NCBI RefSeq assembly: GCF_020873895.1
Contig: NZ_JAHWGT010000012.1
Span: 62,001 to 126,000, forward strand
From: Streptomyces sp. DH12
GTDB taxonomy: Bacteria > Actinomycetota > Actinomycetes > Streptomycetales > Streptomycetaceae
Direction: 5' to 3'
DNA: 64,000 bases
How positions within the stretch are numbered: the stretch's first letter is position 1; every line of letters begins with the position of its first letter. The position numbers and the translations under genes are program-made. Positions 1 to 8,961 of this stretch are shown in pieces. Under the pieces are notes generated by a model. That model searched no databases and was not told where the DNA came from. It saw only the letters and a program-made list of their open reading frames with translations.

Positions 1-236
1 TACGGCGGCGGGGCCTGCCGGGGGCGCGGGGTCCGGTGCGACGGTGGGCGCGGAGAGGGCGGCGGCGCGTCTGGGCATGGGCCAACCCTCCCCACCCCCA
101 CCCCCGCTTACGCACCGCACTCATCCCGTCACGCTCCGGCAGTGCTCCGGCGGTGGCCCCGCGCCGGTCCGGGGCGGGGCGGGGTGCCCGGCGGGTTAGC
201 CTCGGGGTCGTAGTCGATCAGTCAGGAGGGTTCGCG

Positions 237-539
237 ATGGCCAGGGTTCCGGTGGCGGCGGTTGCCGCGGGTGGGCTCGTCGGGGGTTACGGGGTAGCCC
301 GGTGGACGGGCCGGCGGCCGCTCGGCGGCGTGGCGCTGGCCGCTGCCGGGGCGGTGGCCGGACGGGAGTGGCGGCGGCGCAGCGGCACCCCGGCCGCGGC
401 GGCGCTGGGCGCCGCCTACGTCGCCGCGTTCGCCGCGTCGCACCCGCTGGCGAAGAAGGTCGGCGCGTGGCCGGCGGTGTTCTCCGTGGCCGGCGGCATG
501 GCGCTGGCCTCGTGGATGGTGACGCGCCGAGAAGGCTGA
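237..539 (+). CDS. Small hydrophobic protein of unknown function
   Basis: A 100-residue Ala/Gly-rich protein that I cannot assign to a family. Hydrophobic stretches at about residues 4-18, 24-38, 57-68 and 77-94, broken by Arg-rich turns, suggest three or four short membrane segments and an inner-membrane location. The ATG at 237 was chosen because a strong AGGAGG (224-229) sits 7 bases upstream; the frame is open further upstream but that part is Arg/Pro-rich and has no ribosome site. It ends against a large hairpin shared with the convergent DUF445 gene. No function can be stated. Confidence 0.7.
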   Translation: MARVPVAAVAAGGLVGGYGVARWTGRRPLGGVALAAAGAVAGREWRRRSGTPAAAALGAAYVAAFAASHPLAKKVGAWPAVFSVAGGMALASWMVTRREG

Positions 540-597
540 GGGGGCCGTTGAACACGGCGGGCGCCGCGCGCGTATTCACGGGCACCTCCCCGTAGTA

Positions 598-641
598 CCT
601 GGGCGGGTGGCCGACCGGCAGGGGCCGGTCACCCGCCCAGG
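598..641. terminator. Bidirectional hairpin terminator
   Basis: Outer arms CCTGGGCGGGTG (598-609) and CACCCGCCCAGG (630-641) pair perfectly, and inside them ACCGGC pairs with GCCGGT. It lies between two convergent genes and overlaps the last codons of the DUF445 gene. There is no U-tract, as is common for Streptomyces terminators. Confidence 0.6.
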
Positions 642-1960
642 GAGTGGGAGACGGTGTGGATGACGAGCCCGGCCAGGGCCCCCACGACCGTGCCGTTGAT
701 GCGGATGAACTGCAGGTCCCGGCCGATGTGGGCCTCGATCTTCCGCGAGGTCTGGTCGGCGTCCCAGCCCGCCACCGTGTCGGTGATGAGCGAGGTGATC
801 TCGGCGCGGTACGTCGTCACCACGTAGGCGGCGGCGTCCTCCAGCCACCCCTCGACCTTCCCCTGGAGCCGCGCGTCCGTCTTCAGCCGGGCGCCCAGGG
901 AGAGCAGGGAGGCACGGGCGCGCAGCCGCAGTTCGCTGTTCTCGTCCTCCGCCGCCGACATGATCATGGCGCGGACCGACGCCCACGCGGACGCGATGAC
1001 GTCCTGCACCTCGGGGCGGGCCAGCAGCTCCGACTTGAGGCGCTCGACGCGGGCCCGCGTGTCGGTGTCCGCCTGGAGGTCGCCCGCGAAGTCGGCGAGG
1101 AACCGGTCGATCGCGCCGCGCGCCGGATGGCCGGGCATGTCGCGCACCTCGGTGACGAAGCGCAGCAGCTCCTTGTACACCCGCTCGCCGACCTTCCGGT
1201 CGACGAAGCGCGGGGTCCAGCCGGGCGCCCCGCCCTGCACGGCGTCCATCACCGAGTCCCCGTGGGTGACCAGCCAGTCGTGGGCGCGCGCGCAGACCAG
1301 GTCGACCGCGCGGTGGTGCGCCCCGTCGGCGACGACGCGGTCCAGGGTCTTGCCGATGCCGGGCGCGATCTCGACGGCCTCCGCGCGGCGGGTGATCGCC
1401 TCCCCGACGACCGCCTGGACGTCGGCGTCCCGCAGGACGGTCAGCGCGCCGCGCAGCGCCGTGGCCAGCTCGGCCGTCACCCGGTCGGCGTGCGCGGGCT
1501 CCGCCATCCACGTGCCGAGGCGGGCGGCGACGTCCAGTGCCCGCAGCCGGACGCGCACCACGTCGGGGGAGAGGAAGTTCTCCCCGACGAAGGTGCCGAG
1601 GGACTCGCCCAGTTGGTCCTTCTTCGTCGGGATGATCGCCGTGTGCGGGATCGGCAGGCCCATCGGGCGGCGGAACAGCGCCGTGACCGCGAACCAGTCC
1701 GCGAGCGCACCCACCATGCCCGCCTCGGCGGCCGCCGCGACGTACCCGGGCCAGCCCGTCACGCCGGATGCCTCCGCCCAGGTCGCCAGGGCGTAGACCA
1801 CCGCGACGAGGCACAGCAGGGCCGTCGCCGCCGCCTTCATCCGGCGCACGCCCCGGCGCCGCTCCTCGTCCTCCGCCGTGTACGCGAATCCCGCGGCCCC
1901 GGCGGTCGCCGCCGTACGCGCCGCCCCCTCCGTCGGTGTGTTCGTGCCGGTTCCGGTCAT
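629..1960 (-). CDS. DUF445 family membrane protein
   Basis: A 443-residue protein. Its recognisable core is GALADWFAVTALFRRP (about residues 84-99) followed by GLPIPHTAIIPTKKDQLG, the signature of DUF445 proteins. A membrane segment lies at about 42-60 and a second at the very C-terminus, with a long helical soluble part (about 120-410) between them. The family's biochemical role is unknown; it is a predicted membrane-associated coiled protein. The ATG at 1960 was chosen over an upstream in-frame start because the additional N-terminus is low-complexity and family alignments begin near here. It is transcribed alone, and its 3' end runs into the hairpin at 598-641. Confidence 0.85.
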   Translation of the reverse strand: MTGTGTNTPTEGAARTAATAGAAGFAYTAEDEERRRGVRRMKAAATALLCLVAVVYALATWAEASGVTGWPGYVAAAAEAGMVGALADWFAVTALFRRPMGLPIPHTAIIPTKKDQLGESLGTFVGENFLSPDVVRVRLRALDVAARLGTWMAEPAHADRVTAELATALRGALTVLRDADVQAVVGEAITRRAEAVEIAPGIGKTLDRVVADGAHHRAVDLVCARAHDWLVTHGDSVMDAVQGGAPGWTPRFVDRKVGERVYKELLRFVTEVRDMPGHPARGAIDRFLADFAGDLQADTDTRARVERLKSELLARPEVQDVIASAWASVRAMIMSAAEDENSELRLRARASLLSLGARLKTDARLQGKVEGWLEDAAAYVVTTYRAEITSLITDTVAGWDADQTSRKIEAHIGRDLQFIRINGTVVGALAGLVIHTVSHSLGG

Positions 1961-2162
1961 GCGCTCCGCTCTCGTCGCCGCGTCCTGTCTACAGCAGGTA
2001 CTCCCGGGGCGGGCCGCTGGTTCCAGGGTCGGCCGTCCTCCCGACCGTCGCGGATCCTTCCCACCTTCTCGCGGCACGCCTTCCCGCTCCCCGGCGGGAC
2101 ACCCCCCAGGGGATGTCCCGCCGATCATGCCGGGCTCCCGGCCTGATCGACCGGGACACCCC

Positions 2163-3134
2163 CTAAGGCGTGCGGCGTTCGGCGTACATCCTCGCGATGA
2201 CCGCCTCGATGTCCGGCTCCCGCACCGACAGGTCGACCAGCGGGTACGCGGCGGCGACCGCGGCGACGAGCGGCGCCGCCGACGCCGACGCGGGGAAGGC
2301 CAGCCACTGCCGCGGGCCCTCCACCCGGACGACCCGGGCGCCGGCGACCTCCAGGGGCGGCAGCTCGCGCGCCAGGTCGACGACGAGGGTCCGCTCCCCC
2401 GACCCGGCCTCGTACAGGCCCTCCACGGCCCCGTCGTACACCAGCCGGCCGTGGTCGATGACCATCACCCGCCGGCACAGCTGCTCGATGTCGGTGAGGT
2501 CGTGGGTGGTGAGCAGGACCGTCGTGCCCCGGTCGGCGTTGAGGTCCCGCAGGAACGCGCGGACCTTCGCCTTCGACACCACGTCCAGGCCGATCGTCGG
2601 CTCGTCGAGGTAGAGGACGTCCGGGTCGTGCAGCAGCGCCGCGGCGATGTCGCCGCGCATCCGCTGGCCGAGCGAGAGCTGCCGGACGGGAACCTGGAGC
2701 AGGTCGCCCAGGTCGAGCAGTTCGACGCACCGGTCGAGGTTCTCGCGGAACCGGGCGTCCGGGACGCGGTACAGGCGGTGCGCCAGCCGGTAGGAGTCGC
2801 GCAGCGGCAGGTCCCACCACAGGCCGGTGCGCTGGCCGAAGACGACGCCGATCCGCCGCGCCAGGCGGGTGCGCTCCCGCGACGGGTCGATCCCGGCGAC
2901 GCGCAGCCGGCCGCCGCTCGGCGTGAGGATGCCGGTGAGCATCTTCACGGTGGTGGACTTGCCGGCGCCGTTGGGGCCGATGTAGCCGACCATCTCGCCG
3001 CGCGCCACGCGGAAGCCGATGCCGTCCACCGCCCGCACCTGCCGCCTCTCCCGACGCAGCGGGCCGACCCTGCGGCGGACGTCGAAGACCTTCTCCACGC
3101 CGTCCAGCTCGATGAAGTCCGCTTCCTCGTCCAT
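2163..3134 (-). CDS. ABC-2 type exporter, ATP-binding subunit
   Basis: A 323-residue ABC ATPase. Walker A GPNGAGKST is at 53-61, the signature LSLGQRMR follows in mid-protein, then Walker B VLYLDEPT and the switch histidine in TTHDL. The extended C-terminal part (about 245-323) and the two large permease genes immediately upstream match the COG4586/COG4587/COG3694 exporter type, whose substrate is unknown. The ATG at 3134 is 3 bases downstream of the stop of the neighbouring permease, so the three genes (4899 to 2163) form one translationally coupled operon. The protein should act on the cytoplasmic face of the membrane and power the permease pair. Confidence 0.9.
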   Translation of the reverse strand: MDEEADFIELDGVEKVFDVRRRVGPLRRERRQVRAVDGIGFRVARGEMVGYIGPNGAGKSTTVKMLTGILTPSGGRLRVAGIDPSRERTRLARRIGVVFGQRTGLWWDLPLRDSYRLAHRLYRVPDARFRENLDRCVELLDLGDLLQVPVRQLSLGQRMRGDIAAALLHDPDVLYLDEPTIGLDVVSKAKVRAFLRDLNADRGTTVLLTTHDLTDIEQLCRRVMVIDHGRLVYDGAVEGLYEAGSGERTLVVDLARELPPLEVAGARVVRVEGPRQWLAFPASASAAPLVAAVAAAYPLVDLSVREPDIEAVIARMYAERRTP

Positions 3135-3137
3135 GCC

Positions 3138-4040
3138 TCAGCTCCCGGTCGATCGGTACGCGCGCAGGCCGGCCCGCCAGGCCAGGCCGGCCACCGCGAC
3201 GCACGCGGCGGCGACGAGCGGCGGGGCGAAGGCCGCCCACGGCGGCAGGCCCGCCGGGGCGTCCCGGCCCAGGACGTACAGGGCGGGGACCCAGTTCACG
3301 AACGCCAGCGGCACGACGTAGACGACGCCGCGCACCAGGTCGCCCGCGAAGACGGACGGCGGGTACTGCAGGAGGGTGTTCCCTCCGTGCGTGAAGGCGT
3401 TGGTGACCTGGGCGCCGTCCTGCGCCCAGAACTGGAACGCCGCCCCCGCTGTCATCAGCGAGCCGAAGATCACGGCACCCGTCAGGGTCATCAGCGGCAC
3501 CATGGCCACCGTCAGCGGCGTCCACTCCACCCCGTCCAGCACGACCAGCGACCACACCAGCACCAGCAGCCCCTGGGTGACGCGGCCCAGCCGCCGCAGC
3601 GCGAACCGGTCCGCCGCCACCTGGGCCAGTACCGGCGCCGGCCGTACCAGCAGGGCGTCGAGGGTGCCGTCCCGGACGCGCCGGCCGACCTTCTCGGCCT
3701 GACCGACCGCCAGGTCCGCCAGGCCGAAGGCGGTGCCGGTCGTGCCGTAGAGGAACGCCACCTCGGCGAAGGAGAAGCCGCCGAGCCCCCGCACGTGCGT
3801 GAACATCAGCCAGATCACGACGAAGTCGAAGAAGGTCGCCACCGCGTCGACCAGCAGGGACACCACGAAGGAGAAGCGGTACGCCATCGTCGAGCGGATC
3901 CACATCGCGGCGATCAGCCCGTACGCCCGCAGCCCCCACGCGGCACGGCCCGCGAGCCCCCGCGGCCCCCTGGACCGACCGACACCACCGAAGTCCCCGA
4001 AGTCCCCGAGACCCCCGGCGCCCCCGGGTTCCCTAGCCAC
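3138..4040 (-). CDS. ABC-2 type exporter permease (COG3694-like)
   Basis: A protein of 300 residues with six predicted membrane helices, beginning about residue 55 (FSFVVSLLVDAVATFFDFVV) and ending near residue 290. The Pro/Gly-rich first 30 residues may not be translated: the ATG at 4040 overlaps the end of the upstream permease by 8 bases, and internal starts exist. Pairing of two different about 290-residue permeases with one ATPase is typical of the DUF990-containing exporters. Substrate unknown. Confidence 0.85.
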   Translation of the reverse strand: MAREPGGAGGLGDFGDFGGVGRSRGPRGLAGRAAWGLRAYGLIAAMWIRSTMAYRFSFVVSLLVDAVATFFDFVVIWLMFTHVRGLGGFSFAEVAFLYGTTGTAFGLADLAVGQAEKVGRRVRDGTLDALLVRPAPVLAQVAADRFALRRLGRVTQGLLVLVWSLVVLDGVEWTPLTVAMVPLMTLTGAVIFGSLMTAGAAFQFWAQDGAQVTNAFTHGGNTLLQYPPSVFAGDLVRGVVYVVPLAFVNWVPALYVLGRDAPAGLPPWAAFAPPLVAAACVAVAGLAWRAGLRAYRSTGS

Positions 4041-4899
4041 CCTGCACCACCACCCGGCGCGTGGCGACCGCCTGGAGCAGCCGGCCCGCCGCCAGCAGCA
4101 CCAGCGCCCACCCGCCCTGGAAGGCGTACGCCTCCAGCAGCGCCCACCCGGTCCGCTTCTCCAGGAACACGTCGGCGGGGACCTGGAGCATCGACGCCCA
4201 GGGCAGCGTCCGCGCGACCTCCCCCAACCCGCCGGGGAAGACGGTCAGCGGCAGCAGCATCCCCGAGAAGAAGAGCCCCGACAACCACGCCGCCTGCGCC
4301 ACCCCGGCGCCGTCCATCAGCCAGAACACCGACAGCGCCACCAGGTACCAGACCGCGAAGCCCACCACGACCCCCAGGGCCACCGAGACCAGGAACGCCG
4401 GCCACGTCCACGGGCGTTCGGGCAGCGCCACGTCGAACGCGCAGGCGCCCACCGCCATCGGCACGATCCCCCGGCCCAGCAGGTGGAACGCGGCGCGCCC
4501 CAGGTCGACGGAGAGCCACCACAGCTGGAGGTCGGCGGGGCGGTGGAGGTCCACGGCGATGTCGCCGCTCCTGATCCGCTCGATCAGCTCCTCCGCGAAG
4601 CCGCCGCCCATCAGGGCGCAGGCGGCGAGCAGCGCCTGGCCGAGCCAGACGTACGCGAGGGCCTCGGGCAGGTCGTAGCCGCCGAGCCCGGGACGCTCCC
4701 GCCACAGGGCCGTGTAGGTGAACGCCAGGACGAAGCCGAAGACGGTGTTGGTGAAGACCCCGGCGGCCGTGGCCATCCGGTAGGTGGCGTGACGACGGAA
4801 GGCACCGGTCAGCACGGCCAGGTACAGCCGCACCGCGCCGCCCCCCGCGCGCACCGCGCCGCCCCCCGCCCGCGCCGCGCCACCGCCTCCCCGCCGCAT
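4033..4899 (-). CDS. ABC-2 type exporter permease (COG4587-like)
   Basis: First gene of the exporter operon, 288 residues. An N-terminal Gly/Ala/Arg-rich stretch is followed by six hydrophobic segments, the first around residues 48-65 (ATAAGVFTNTVFGFVLAFTY). The motif ERIRSGDIAVDLHRP between helices 2 and 3 is characteristic of the ABC2_membrane_6 (DUF990) permeases. The ATG at 4899 was selected because the additional upstream codons overlap the divergent penicillin-binding-protein promoter region and look non-coding. Expressed together with the second permease and the ATPase. Confidence 0.85.
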   Translation of the reverse strand: MRRGGGGAARAGGGAVRAGGGAVRLYLAVLTGAFRRHATYRMATAAGVFTNTVFGFVLAFTYTALWRERPGLGGYDLPEALAYVWLGQALLAACALMGGGFAEELIERIRSGDIAVDLHRPADLQLWWLSVDLGRAAFHLLGRGIVPMAVGACAFDVALPERPWTWPAFLVSVALGVVVGFAVWYLVALSVFWLMDGAGVAQAAWLSGLFFSGMLLPLTVFPGGLGEVARTLPWASMLQVPADVFLEKRTGWALLEAYAFQGGWALVLLAAGRLLQAVATRRVVVQGG

Positions 4900-5128
4900 G
4901 GCGCCGCCTCCGCCCTCTCCCGCCCCGCGCGGCCGACGCTCGGCCGAAGCGGGTGAGCGTAGCCAGTCGCGCGCACGGCCCGCGACCGCTTTTCCGGCCG
5001 GGCACGGGTGGGTCCGGCCGCCAGATCCACGGGAAGCGCACCGGGCTGCTGCACTATGAGACAGGCGACAAACCGCCACAAGTCAGACAGTCGGACCGTG
5101 ACCGCGAACGTGACCGTGCCGGAGACCC

Positions 5129-7537
5129 ATGAGCGACGACCCGCCGCAGCCCACCACCGGAGGCTGGGAACCCCGTGACCCCACCGTCCACACCCCCGGC
5201 GGCACACCCGCCCGGCCGCCCCGCCGCCTCCGCGCCCGCCGGCGCGACCGCCGCACCGGATGGCGCAGGATCATCCCCACCCGGCGGACCGTCCTCGGCG
5301 GGATCCTCCTCCTCGCGCTCCTCGTCACCGGCGGCCTCCTCGCCGGCTACCACCTGGTCGACGTCCCGCCCGCCAACGCCGCCGCGACCGCCCAGGCCAA
5401 CGTCTACCTCTACGCCGACGGCACCCCCCTCGCCCAGGGCGGCCGCGTGAACCGCGAGAGCGTCCCCCTCGCCCGCGTCCCCCGCCCCCTGCGCCACGCC
5501 GTCCTCGCCGCCGAGGACCGCGACTTCCACACCGAGCCCGGCGTCGACCCCGAAGCCCTGGTCCGCGCCGCCTGGAACACCGTCACCGGCAAGGGCACCC
5601 AGGGCGGCTCCACCATCACCCAGCAGTACGTGAAGAACTACTACCTCGGCCAGGAGCGCACCCTCACCCGCAAGGTGAAGGAGTTCTTCATCGCCATCAA
5701 ACTCGACCGCAGCCAGACCAAGGACGAGATCCTCGAGGGCTACCTCAACACCAGCTACTACGGGCGCAACGCCTACGGCGCCCAGGCCGCCGCCCGCGCC
5801 TACTACGGCAAGGACGTCCAGGACCTCGACACCGCCGAGGGCGCCTACCTCGCCTCCCTCCTCAACGCCCCCAGCGCCTACGACGTCGGCGCCCGCCCCG
5901 CCAACCGCCCCCGCGCCCTCGCCCGCTGGAACTACGTCCTCGACGCCATGGTCCAGGAACGCTGGCTCACCACCGCCGAACGCAGGAGCCTCACCTTCCC
6001 CCGCGTCCTGCCCGCCCGCCCCACCGCCGGCCTGGCCGGCCAGCGCGGCTACGCCGTCCAGGCGGTCGACGCCTTCCTCGCCCGCAACGGCATCCTCAGC
6101 GCACAGGCCATCGCCGCCGGCGGCTACCGCATCACCACCACCCTGGAGAAGGGCCGCATGGACGCCTTCGCCGACGCCGTACGCGAACAGGTGACCGACC
6201 GACTCGACCCCGCCGCCAACCCCGCCGACCGCTACGTACGGGTCGGCGGCGCCTCCATCGAACCCGCCACCGGCCGCGTGGTCGCCCTCTACGGCGGCGT
6301 CGACTACACCCGGCAGTACGTCAACAACGCCACCCGCCGCGACTACCAGGTCGGCTCCACCTTCAAACCGTTCGTCCTCGCCTCCGCCGTGGCGCACGGC
6401 GCCACCACCCAGACCGGCGAACCCATCACCCCGAACACCGTCTACGACGGCAGCAACAAACGCCCCGTCGAAGGCTGGACCGGCGCCCTCTACGCCCCCG
6501 CCAACGAGGACGACGTCAACTACGGCGGCATCCCCCTGCACACCGCCACCGACCGGTCCGTCAACGCCGTCTACGCACAGCTCGCCGTCGACGTCGGACC
6601 GAAGAAGGTCAAGCGCACCGCCATCGCCCTCGGCCTGCCCGCCGACACCCCCGACCTCACCGCCTCCCCGTCGATCGCCCTGGGCCCCGCCACCGCCAGC
6701 GTCCTCGACATGGCCGAGGCGTACGCGACCCTCGCCAACCACGGCCGGCGCGGCCTGTACACCCTCGTCGACAAGGTCGAACGCATCGACCCCGCCGGGA
6801 ACCAGCCCCTGCCCCTGCCCGCCGTCGGCGCCACCGTCCGCCAGGCCGTCAGCCGCGAGGCCGCCGACACCACCACTGCGGTGCTGCGCGGCGTCGTCGA
6901 GAGCGGCACCGGCACCGCCGCCCGCGCCGCGGGCCGCCCCGCCGCCGGCAAGACCGGCACCGCCGAGGACGACAAGGCCGCCTGGTTCGCCGGCTACACC
7001 CCCGACCTCGCCACCGTCGTCGCCCTCATGGGGCAGGACCCCGACACCGGCGCCCAACGCCCCCTCTACGGGGCGCTCGGCCTCGACCGCGTCAACGGCG
7101 GCGGCCCGCCCGCCGAGATCTGGGCCCACTACACCGGAACCGCCCTGGAGGGCAGCCCGGCCCGGGACTTCGACCTCGAAGTGGCGGAGGGCGTCGACCT
7201 CCCCTCCGAGGCGCCCTGGGACGCCGACCGGCCCCCCTGGTCCCCGGCGCCCTGGCAGGAGCCGCACGAGGAGGAGGTGTGGGCGCCCGACGGGCAGCGG
7301 TACGACGAGGGCGGCCACGGCCCGAGCCGGCCCCCCTCCGCACGGCCCGACCCGTCCCCGGACCGCCCCGACCAGGCACAGTCCCAGGCCCAGGCGTCCG
7401 GCGGCGCACCGGGCCCCGACCAGGCGGCGGGCCCGCCGGGCGGACCGGAGCCCCCCGCCCCGCCGGCCCCCGACCCGGCGGCACCCGCCCCGGACGGCGC
7501 GACCACCCGGACGGGGCCCGCGGCCGGCCGTCAGTGA
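5129..7537 (+). CDS. Class A penicillin-binding protein (transglycosylase/transpeptidase)
   Basis: An 802-residue bifunctional peptidoglycan synthase. A cytoplasmic Arg/Pro-rich tail (1-52) precedes one membrane anchor (about 55-73). The GT51 glycosyltransferase domain carries the catalytic Glu129 in AAEDRDFH and the GGSTITQQ motif. The transpeptidase domain contains the acyl-serine motif STFK (410-413), SVN (477-479) and KTGT (608-611). The last about 130 residues are a Pro/Asp-rich, probably disordered tail. It acts outside the membrane, polymerising and cross-linking lipid II chains. The gene is divergent from the ABC exporter and its 3' end overlaps the tail of the sugE-type gene by 7 bases. 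It is the same family as E. coli PBP1a/1b and several paralogues are normal in Streptomyces. Confidence 0.95.
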   Translation: MSDDPPQPTTGGWEPRDPTVHTPGGTPARPPRRLRARRRDRRTGWRRIIPTRRTVLGGILLLALLVTGGLLAGYHLVDVPPANAAATAQANVYLYADGTPLAQGGRVNRESVPLARVPRPLRHAVLAAEDRDFHTEPGVDPEALVRAAWNTVTGKGTQGGSTITQQYVKNYYLGQERTLTRKVKEFFIAIKLDRSQTKDEILEGYLNTSYYGRNAYGAQAAARAYYGKDVQDLDTAEGAYLASLLNAPSAYDVGARPANRPRALARWNYVLDAMVQERWLTTAERRSLTFPRVLPARPTAGLAGQRGYAVQAVDAFLARNGILSAQAIAAGGYRITTTLEKGRMDAFADAVREQVTDRLDPAANPADRYVRVGGASIEPATGRVVALYGGVDYTRQYVNNATRRDYQVGSTFKPFVLASAVAHGATTQTGEPITPNTVYDGSNKRPVEGWTGALYAPANEDDVNYGGIPLHTATDRSVNAVYAQLAVDVGPKKVKRTAIALGLPADTPDLTASPSIALGPATASVLDMAEAYATLANHGRRGLYTLVDKVERIDPAGNQPLPLPAVGATVRQAVSREAADTTTAVLRGVVESGTGTAARAAGRPAAGKTGTAEDDKAAWFAGYTPDLATVVALMGQDPDTGAQRPLYGALGLDRVNGGGPPAEIWAHYTGTALEGSPARDFDLEVAEGVDLPSEAPWDADRPPWSPAPWQEPHEEEVWAPDGQRYDEGGHGPSRPPSARPDPSPDRPDQAQSQAQASGGAPGPDQAAGPPGGPEPPAPPAPDPAAPAPDGATTRTGPAAGRQ

Positions 7538-7851
7538 CCCGACGTGGCCTTCAACCCCACCACGGCCACCAGCAGCAGGCAGACGAAGAAGATCCGGGCG
7601 GCGGTCGCGGGCTCGTCGAAGACGACCATCCCCAAGACCGCCGCACCGGCGGCGCCGATCCCGACCCACACCCCGTACGCCGTGCCGATCGGCAGCGTCC
7701 GGGCCGCCCGCGCCAGCAGCAGCATGCTGGCGGCGATCCCCAGACACGTCAGGACGCTCGGCCACAGCCGCGTGAACCCGTCGGTGTACTTCATCCCCAC
7801 CGACCAGCCGACCTCCAGCAGACCGGCGACGACGAGCAGGACCCAGGCCAT
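7531..7851 (-). CDS. sugE: SMR family guanidinium exporter (SugE/Gdx type)
   Basis: A 106-residue small multidrug resistance protein with four membrane helices. The motif AGLLEVGW contains the essential Glu13 of the family, and GTAYGVWVGIGA marks helix 3. The EVGWSVGMK spacing follows the SugE (Gdx) rather than the EmrE branch. Known members exchange guanidinium for protons, and the guanidine-III riboswitch in the leader (7888-7935) strongly supports that role here. The ATG at 7851 was chosen because family N-termini begin with MAW; an in-frame ATG 33 bases upstream lies close to the riboswitch and is less likely. Confidence 0.92.
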   Translation of the reverse strand: MAWVLLVVAGLLEVGWSVGMKYTDGFTRLWPSVLTCLGIAASMLLLARAARTLPIGTAYGVWVGIGAAGAAVLGMVVFDEPATAARIFFVCLLLVAVVGLKATSGH

Positions 7852-7887
7852 GGCGACACGCACCCTTCGAGACGAGAGCAACAAGCG

Positions 7888-7935
7888 GTGCGTCGTCTTT
7901 GCCTTCGAACCCGGTACGGCGCGTCTCGTCGGGTG
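7888..7935 (-). ncRNA. Guanidine-III riboswitch (ykkC-III)
   Basis: Read on the minus strand, ACCCGACGAGACGCGC CGTACCGGGT followed by TTCGAAGGCAAAGACGACGC reproduces the class III consensus: a short P1 stem (here CCCG/CGGG) enclosing ACGAG and GCGCCGUA, then an AAGACG segment forming the pseudoknot. Relative to the Thermobifida form that I remember, the P1 pair has changed on both sides while staying paired. The pseudoknot GCGCCGT/ACGACGC has one mismatch. The element ends about 37 bases before the sugE start, so it can control ribosome access, with guanidinium expected to switch the exporter on. Confidence 0.82.
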
Positions 7936-8044
7936 CCCCCCAGGATAGCGGGGGGCCGGAAAGCCGCGGGAGGGGCGTCAGGAACAGCGGGCGGGCAGGA
8001 GCGGCGGGCGGGCAGGAACAGCGGGACGCCCGGGGCTCAGCGGC

Positions 8045-8383
8045 TCAGAGGTACAGCCCCGTGGAGTCCTCCGACCCCTCGAACCGGTCGGCGGCCACCG
8101 CGTGCAGGTCCCGCTCCCGCATCAGCACGTACGCCACCCCCCGCACCTCCACCTCGGCACGGTCCTCCGGGTCGTACAGGACGCGGTCGCCCGGCTCCAC
8201 GGTCCGGACGTTCTGACCGACCGCGACCACCTCGGCCCAGGCCAGCCGGCGGCCCACCGCCGCCGTCGCGGGAATGAGGATGCCGCCTCCCGAGCGGCGC
8301 TCGCCCTCGGGGACGTCGGACCGGACCAGCACCCGGTCGTGCAGCATCCGGATGGGCAACTTGTCGTGGGTGTTCTCGCTCAC
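8045..8383 (-). CDS. GroES-like co-chaperonin
   Basis: A 112-residue single-domain protein of the Cpn10 fold. The motif PIRMLHDRVLVR at the start, the mobile-loop region GERRSGGGILIP and AEVVAVGQ...VEPGDRVLYD follow GroES order. It carries a C-terminal extension (DLHAVAADRFEG onward) absent from classical 95-100 residue GroES. No groEL is adjacent, so it is a second, unlinked GroES-like protein; similar solitary copies occur in other Streptomyces at this locus. Whether it docks on a GroEL ring is not evident. Confidence 0.85.
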   Translation of the reverse strand: MSENTHDKLPIRMLHDRVLVRSDVPEGERRSGGGILIPATAAVGRRLAWAEVVAVGQNVRTVEPGDRVLYDPEDRAEVEVRGVAYVLMRERDLHAVAADRFEGSEDSTGLYL

Positions 8384-8503
8384 GCCACGAACTTACCCGC
8401 CCTCACCGCACACGGGTGCCGGAGGGCCCGCACCCGGCCGGAACCCCGGCCGCCACGGGCACCCCACCGGCCCCCGGCCGGGGGGCCGCGGGCTCCCGGA
8501 CGC

Positions 8504-8827
8504 CTACCTCCGGCGCTTGCCGCGACCCGACAGCGCGACCAGGCCGATGACGCCGACGGCAAGCAGCGCCACCGGGATCACCCGCTCCAGGCGCGGGCTG
8601 CCGTCCTCGGCCACCAGGCTCGCCTTGACGTCCGTCACCACCCGGTTCACGGCGACATAGGCCCGGCCGGCCGTCTCGTCGACCGTGGACGCCACCTTCG
8701 CCTTGGCGTCGCCCATGATCGTCTTCGGGTGCATCCGTACGCCGATCTCGTCGAGCGTGACGGCGAGCTGCTCGCGCCGGCGGACGATGTCCGCCTCGAT
8801 CTGCGCGGGGGTCCTGGCGTCCGACAC
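8504..8827 (-). CDS. DUF3618 domain protein
   Basis: A 107-residue protein with the DUF3618 pattern in its first half: RTPAQIEADIVRRREQLAVTLDEIG, that is paired helices starting with an acidic/arginine-rich segment. A single membrane helix (about residues 83-100, RVIPVALLAVGVIGLVAL) is followed by a basic tail RGKRRR. It probably sits in the membrane with the helical domain in the cytoplasm; function unknown. It is divergent from bcp and the two genes share the 8828-8961 promoter region. Confidence 0.85.
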   Translation of the reverse strand: MSDARTPAQIEADIVRRREQLAVTLDEIGVRMHPKTIMGDAKAKVASTVDETAGRAYVAVNRVVTDVKASLVAEDGSPRLERVIPVALLAVGVIGLVALSGRGKRRR

Positions 8828-8961
8828 CGAGCTGCCTCCGTAGGTGGTCGTGATCCGCGGTCGTCACGGACAGTTTGTCAGCTCGACGGCCCGCAGGCTG
8901 TCACAGACCCCCATTAGGCTCGGACCGGTACCACCACACTGCCGCGAGGAGACCCACGACC

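Noticed and set aside
1878-4574. Very long open frame on the plus strand opposite the ABC exporter genes
   Set aside because: High G+C sequence leaves antisense frames open. The minus-strand proteins have Walker motifs and membrane helices, while this frame encodes low-complexity Arg/Pro/Ala sequence without motifs.
5260-8277. About 1000-codon plus-strand frame over the penicillin-binding protein region
   Set aside because: It is a +1 frame shadow with Arg/Pro/His repeats; the PBP frame alone carries active-site motifs.
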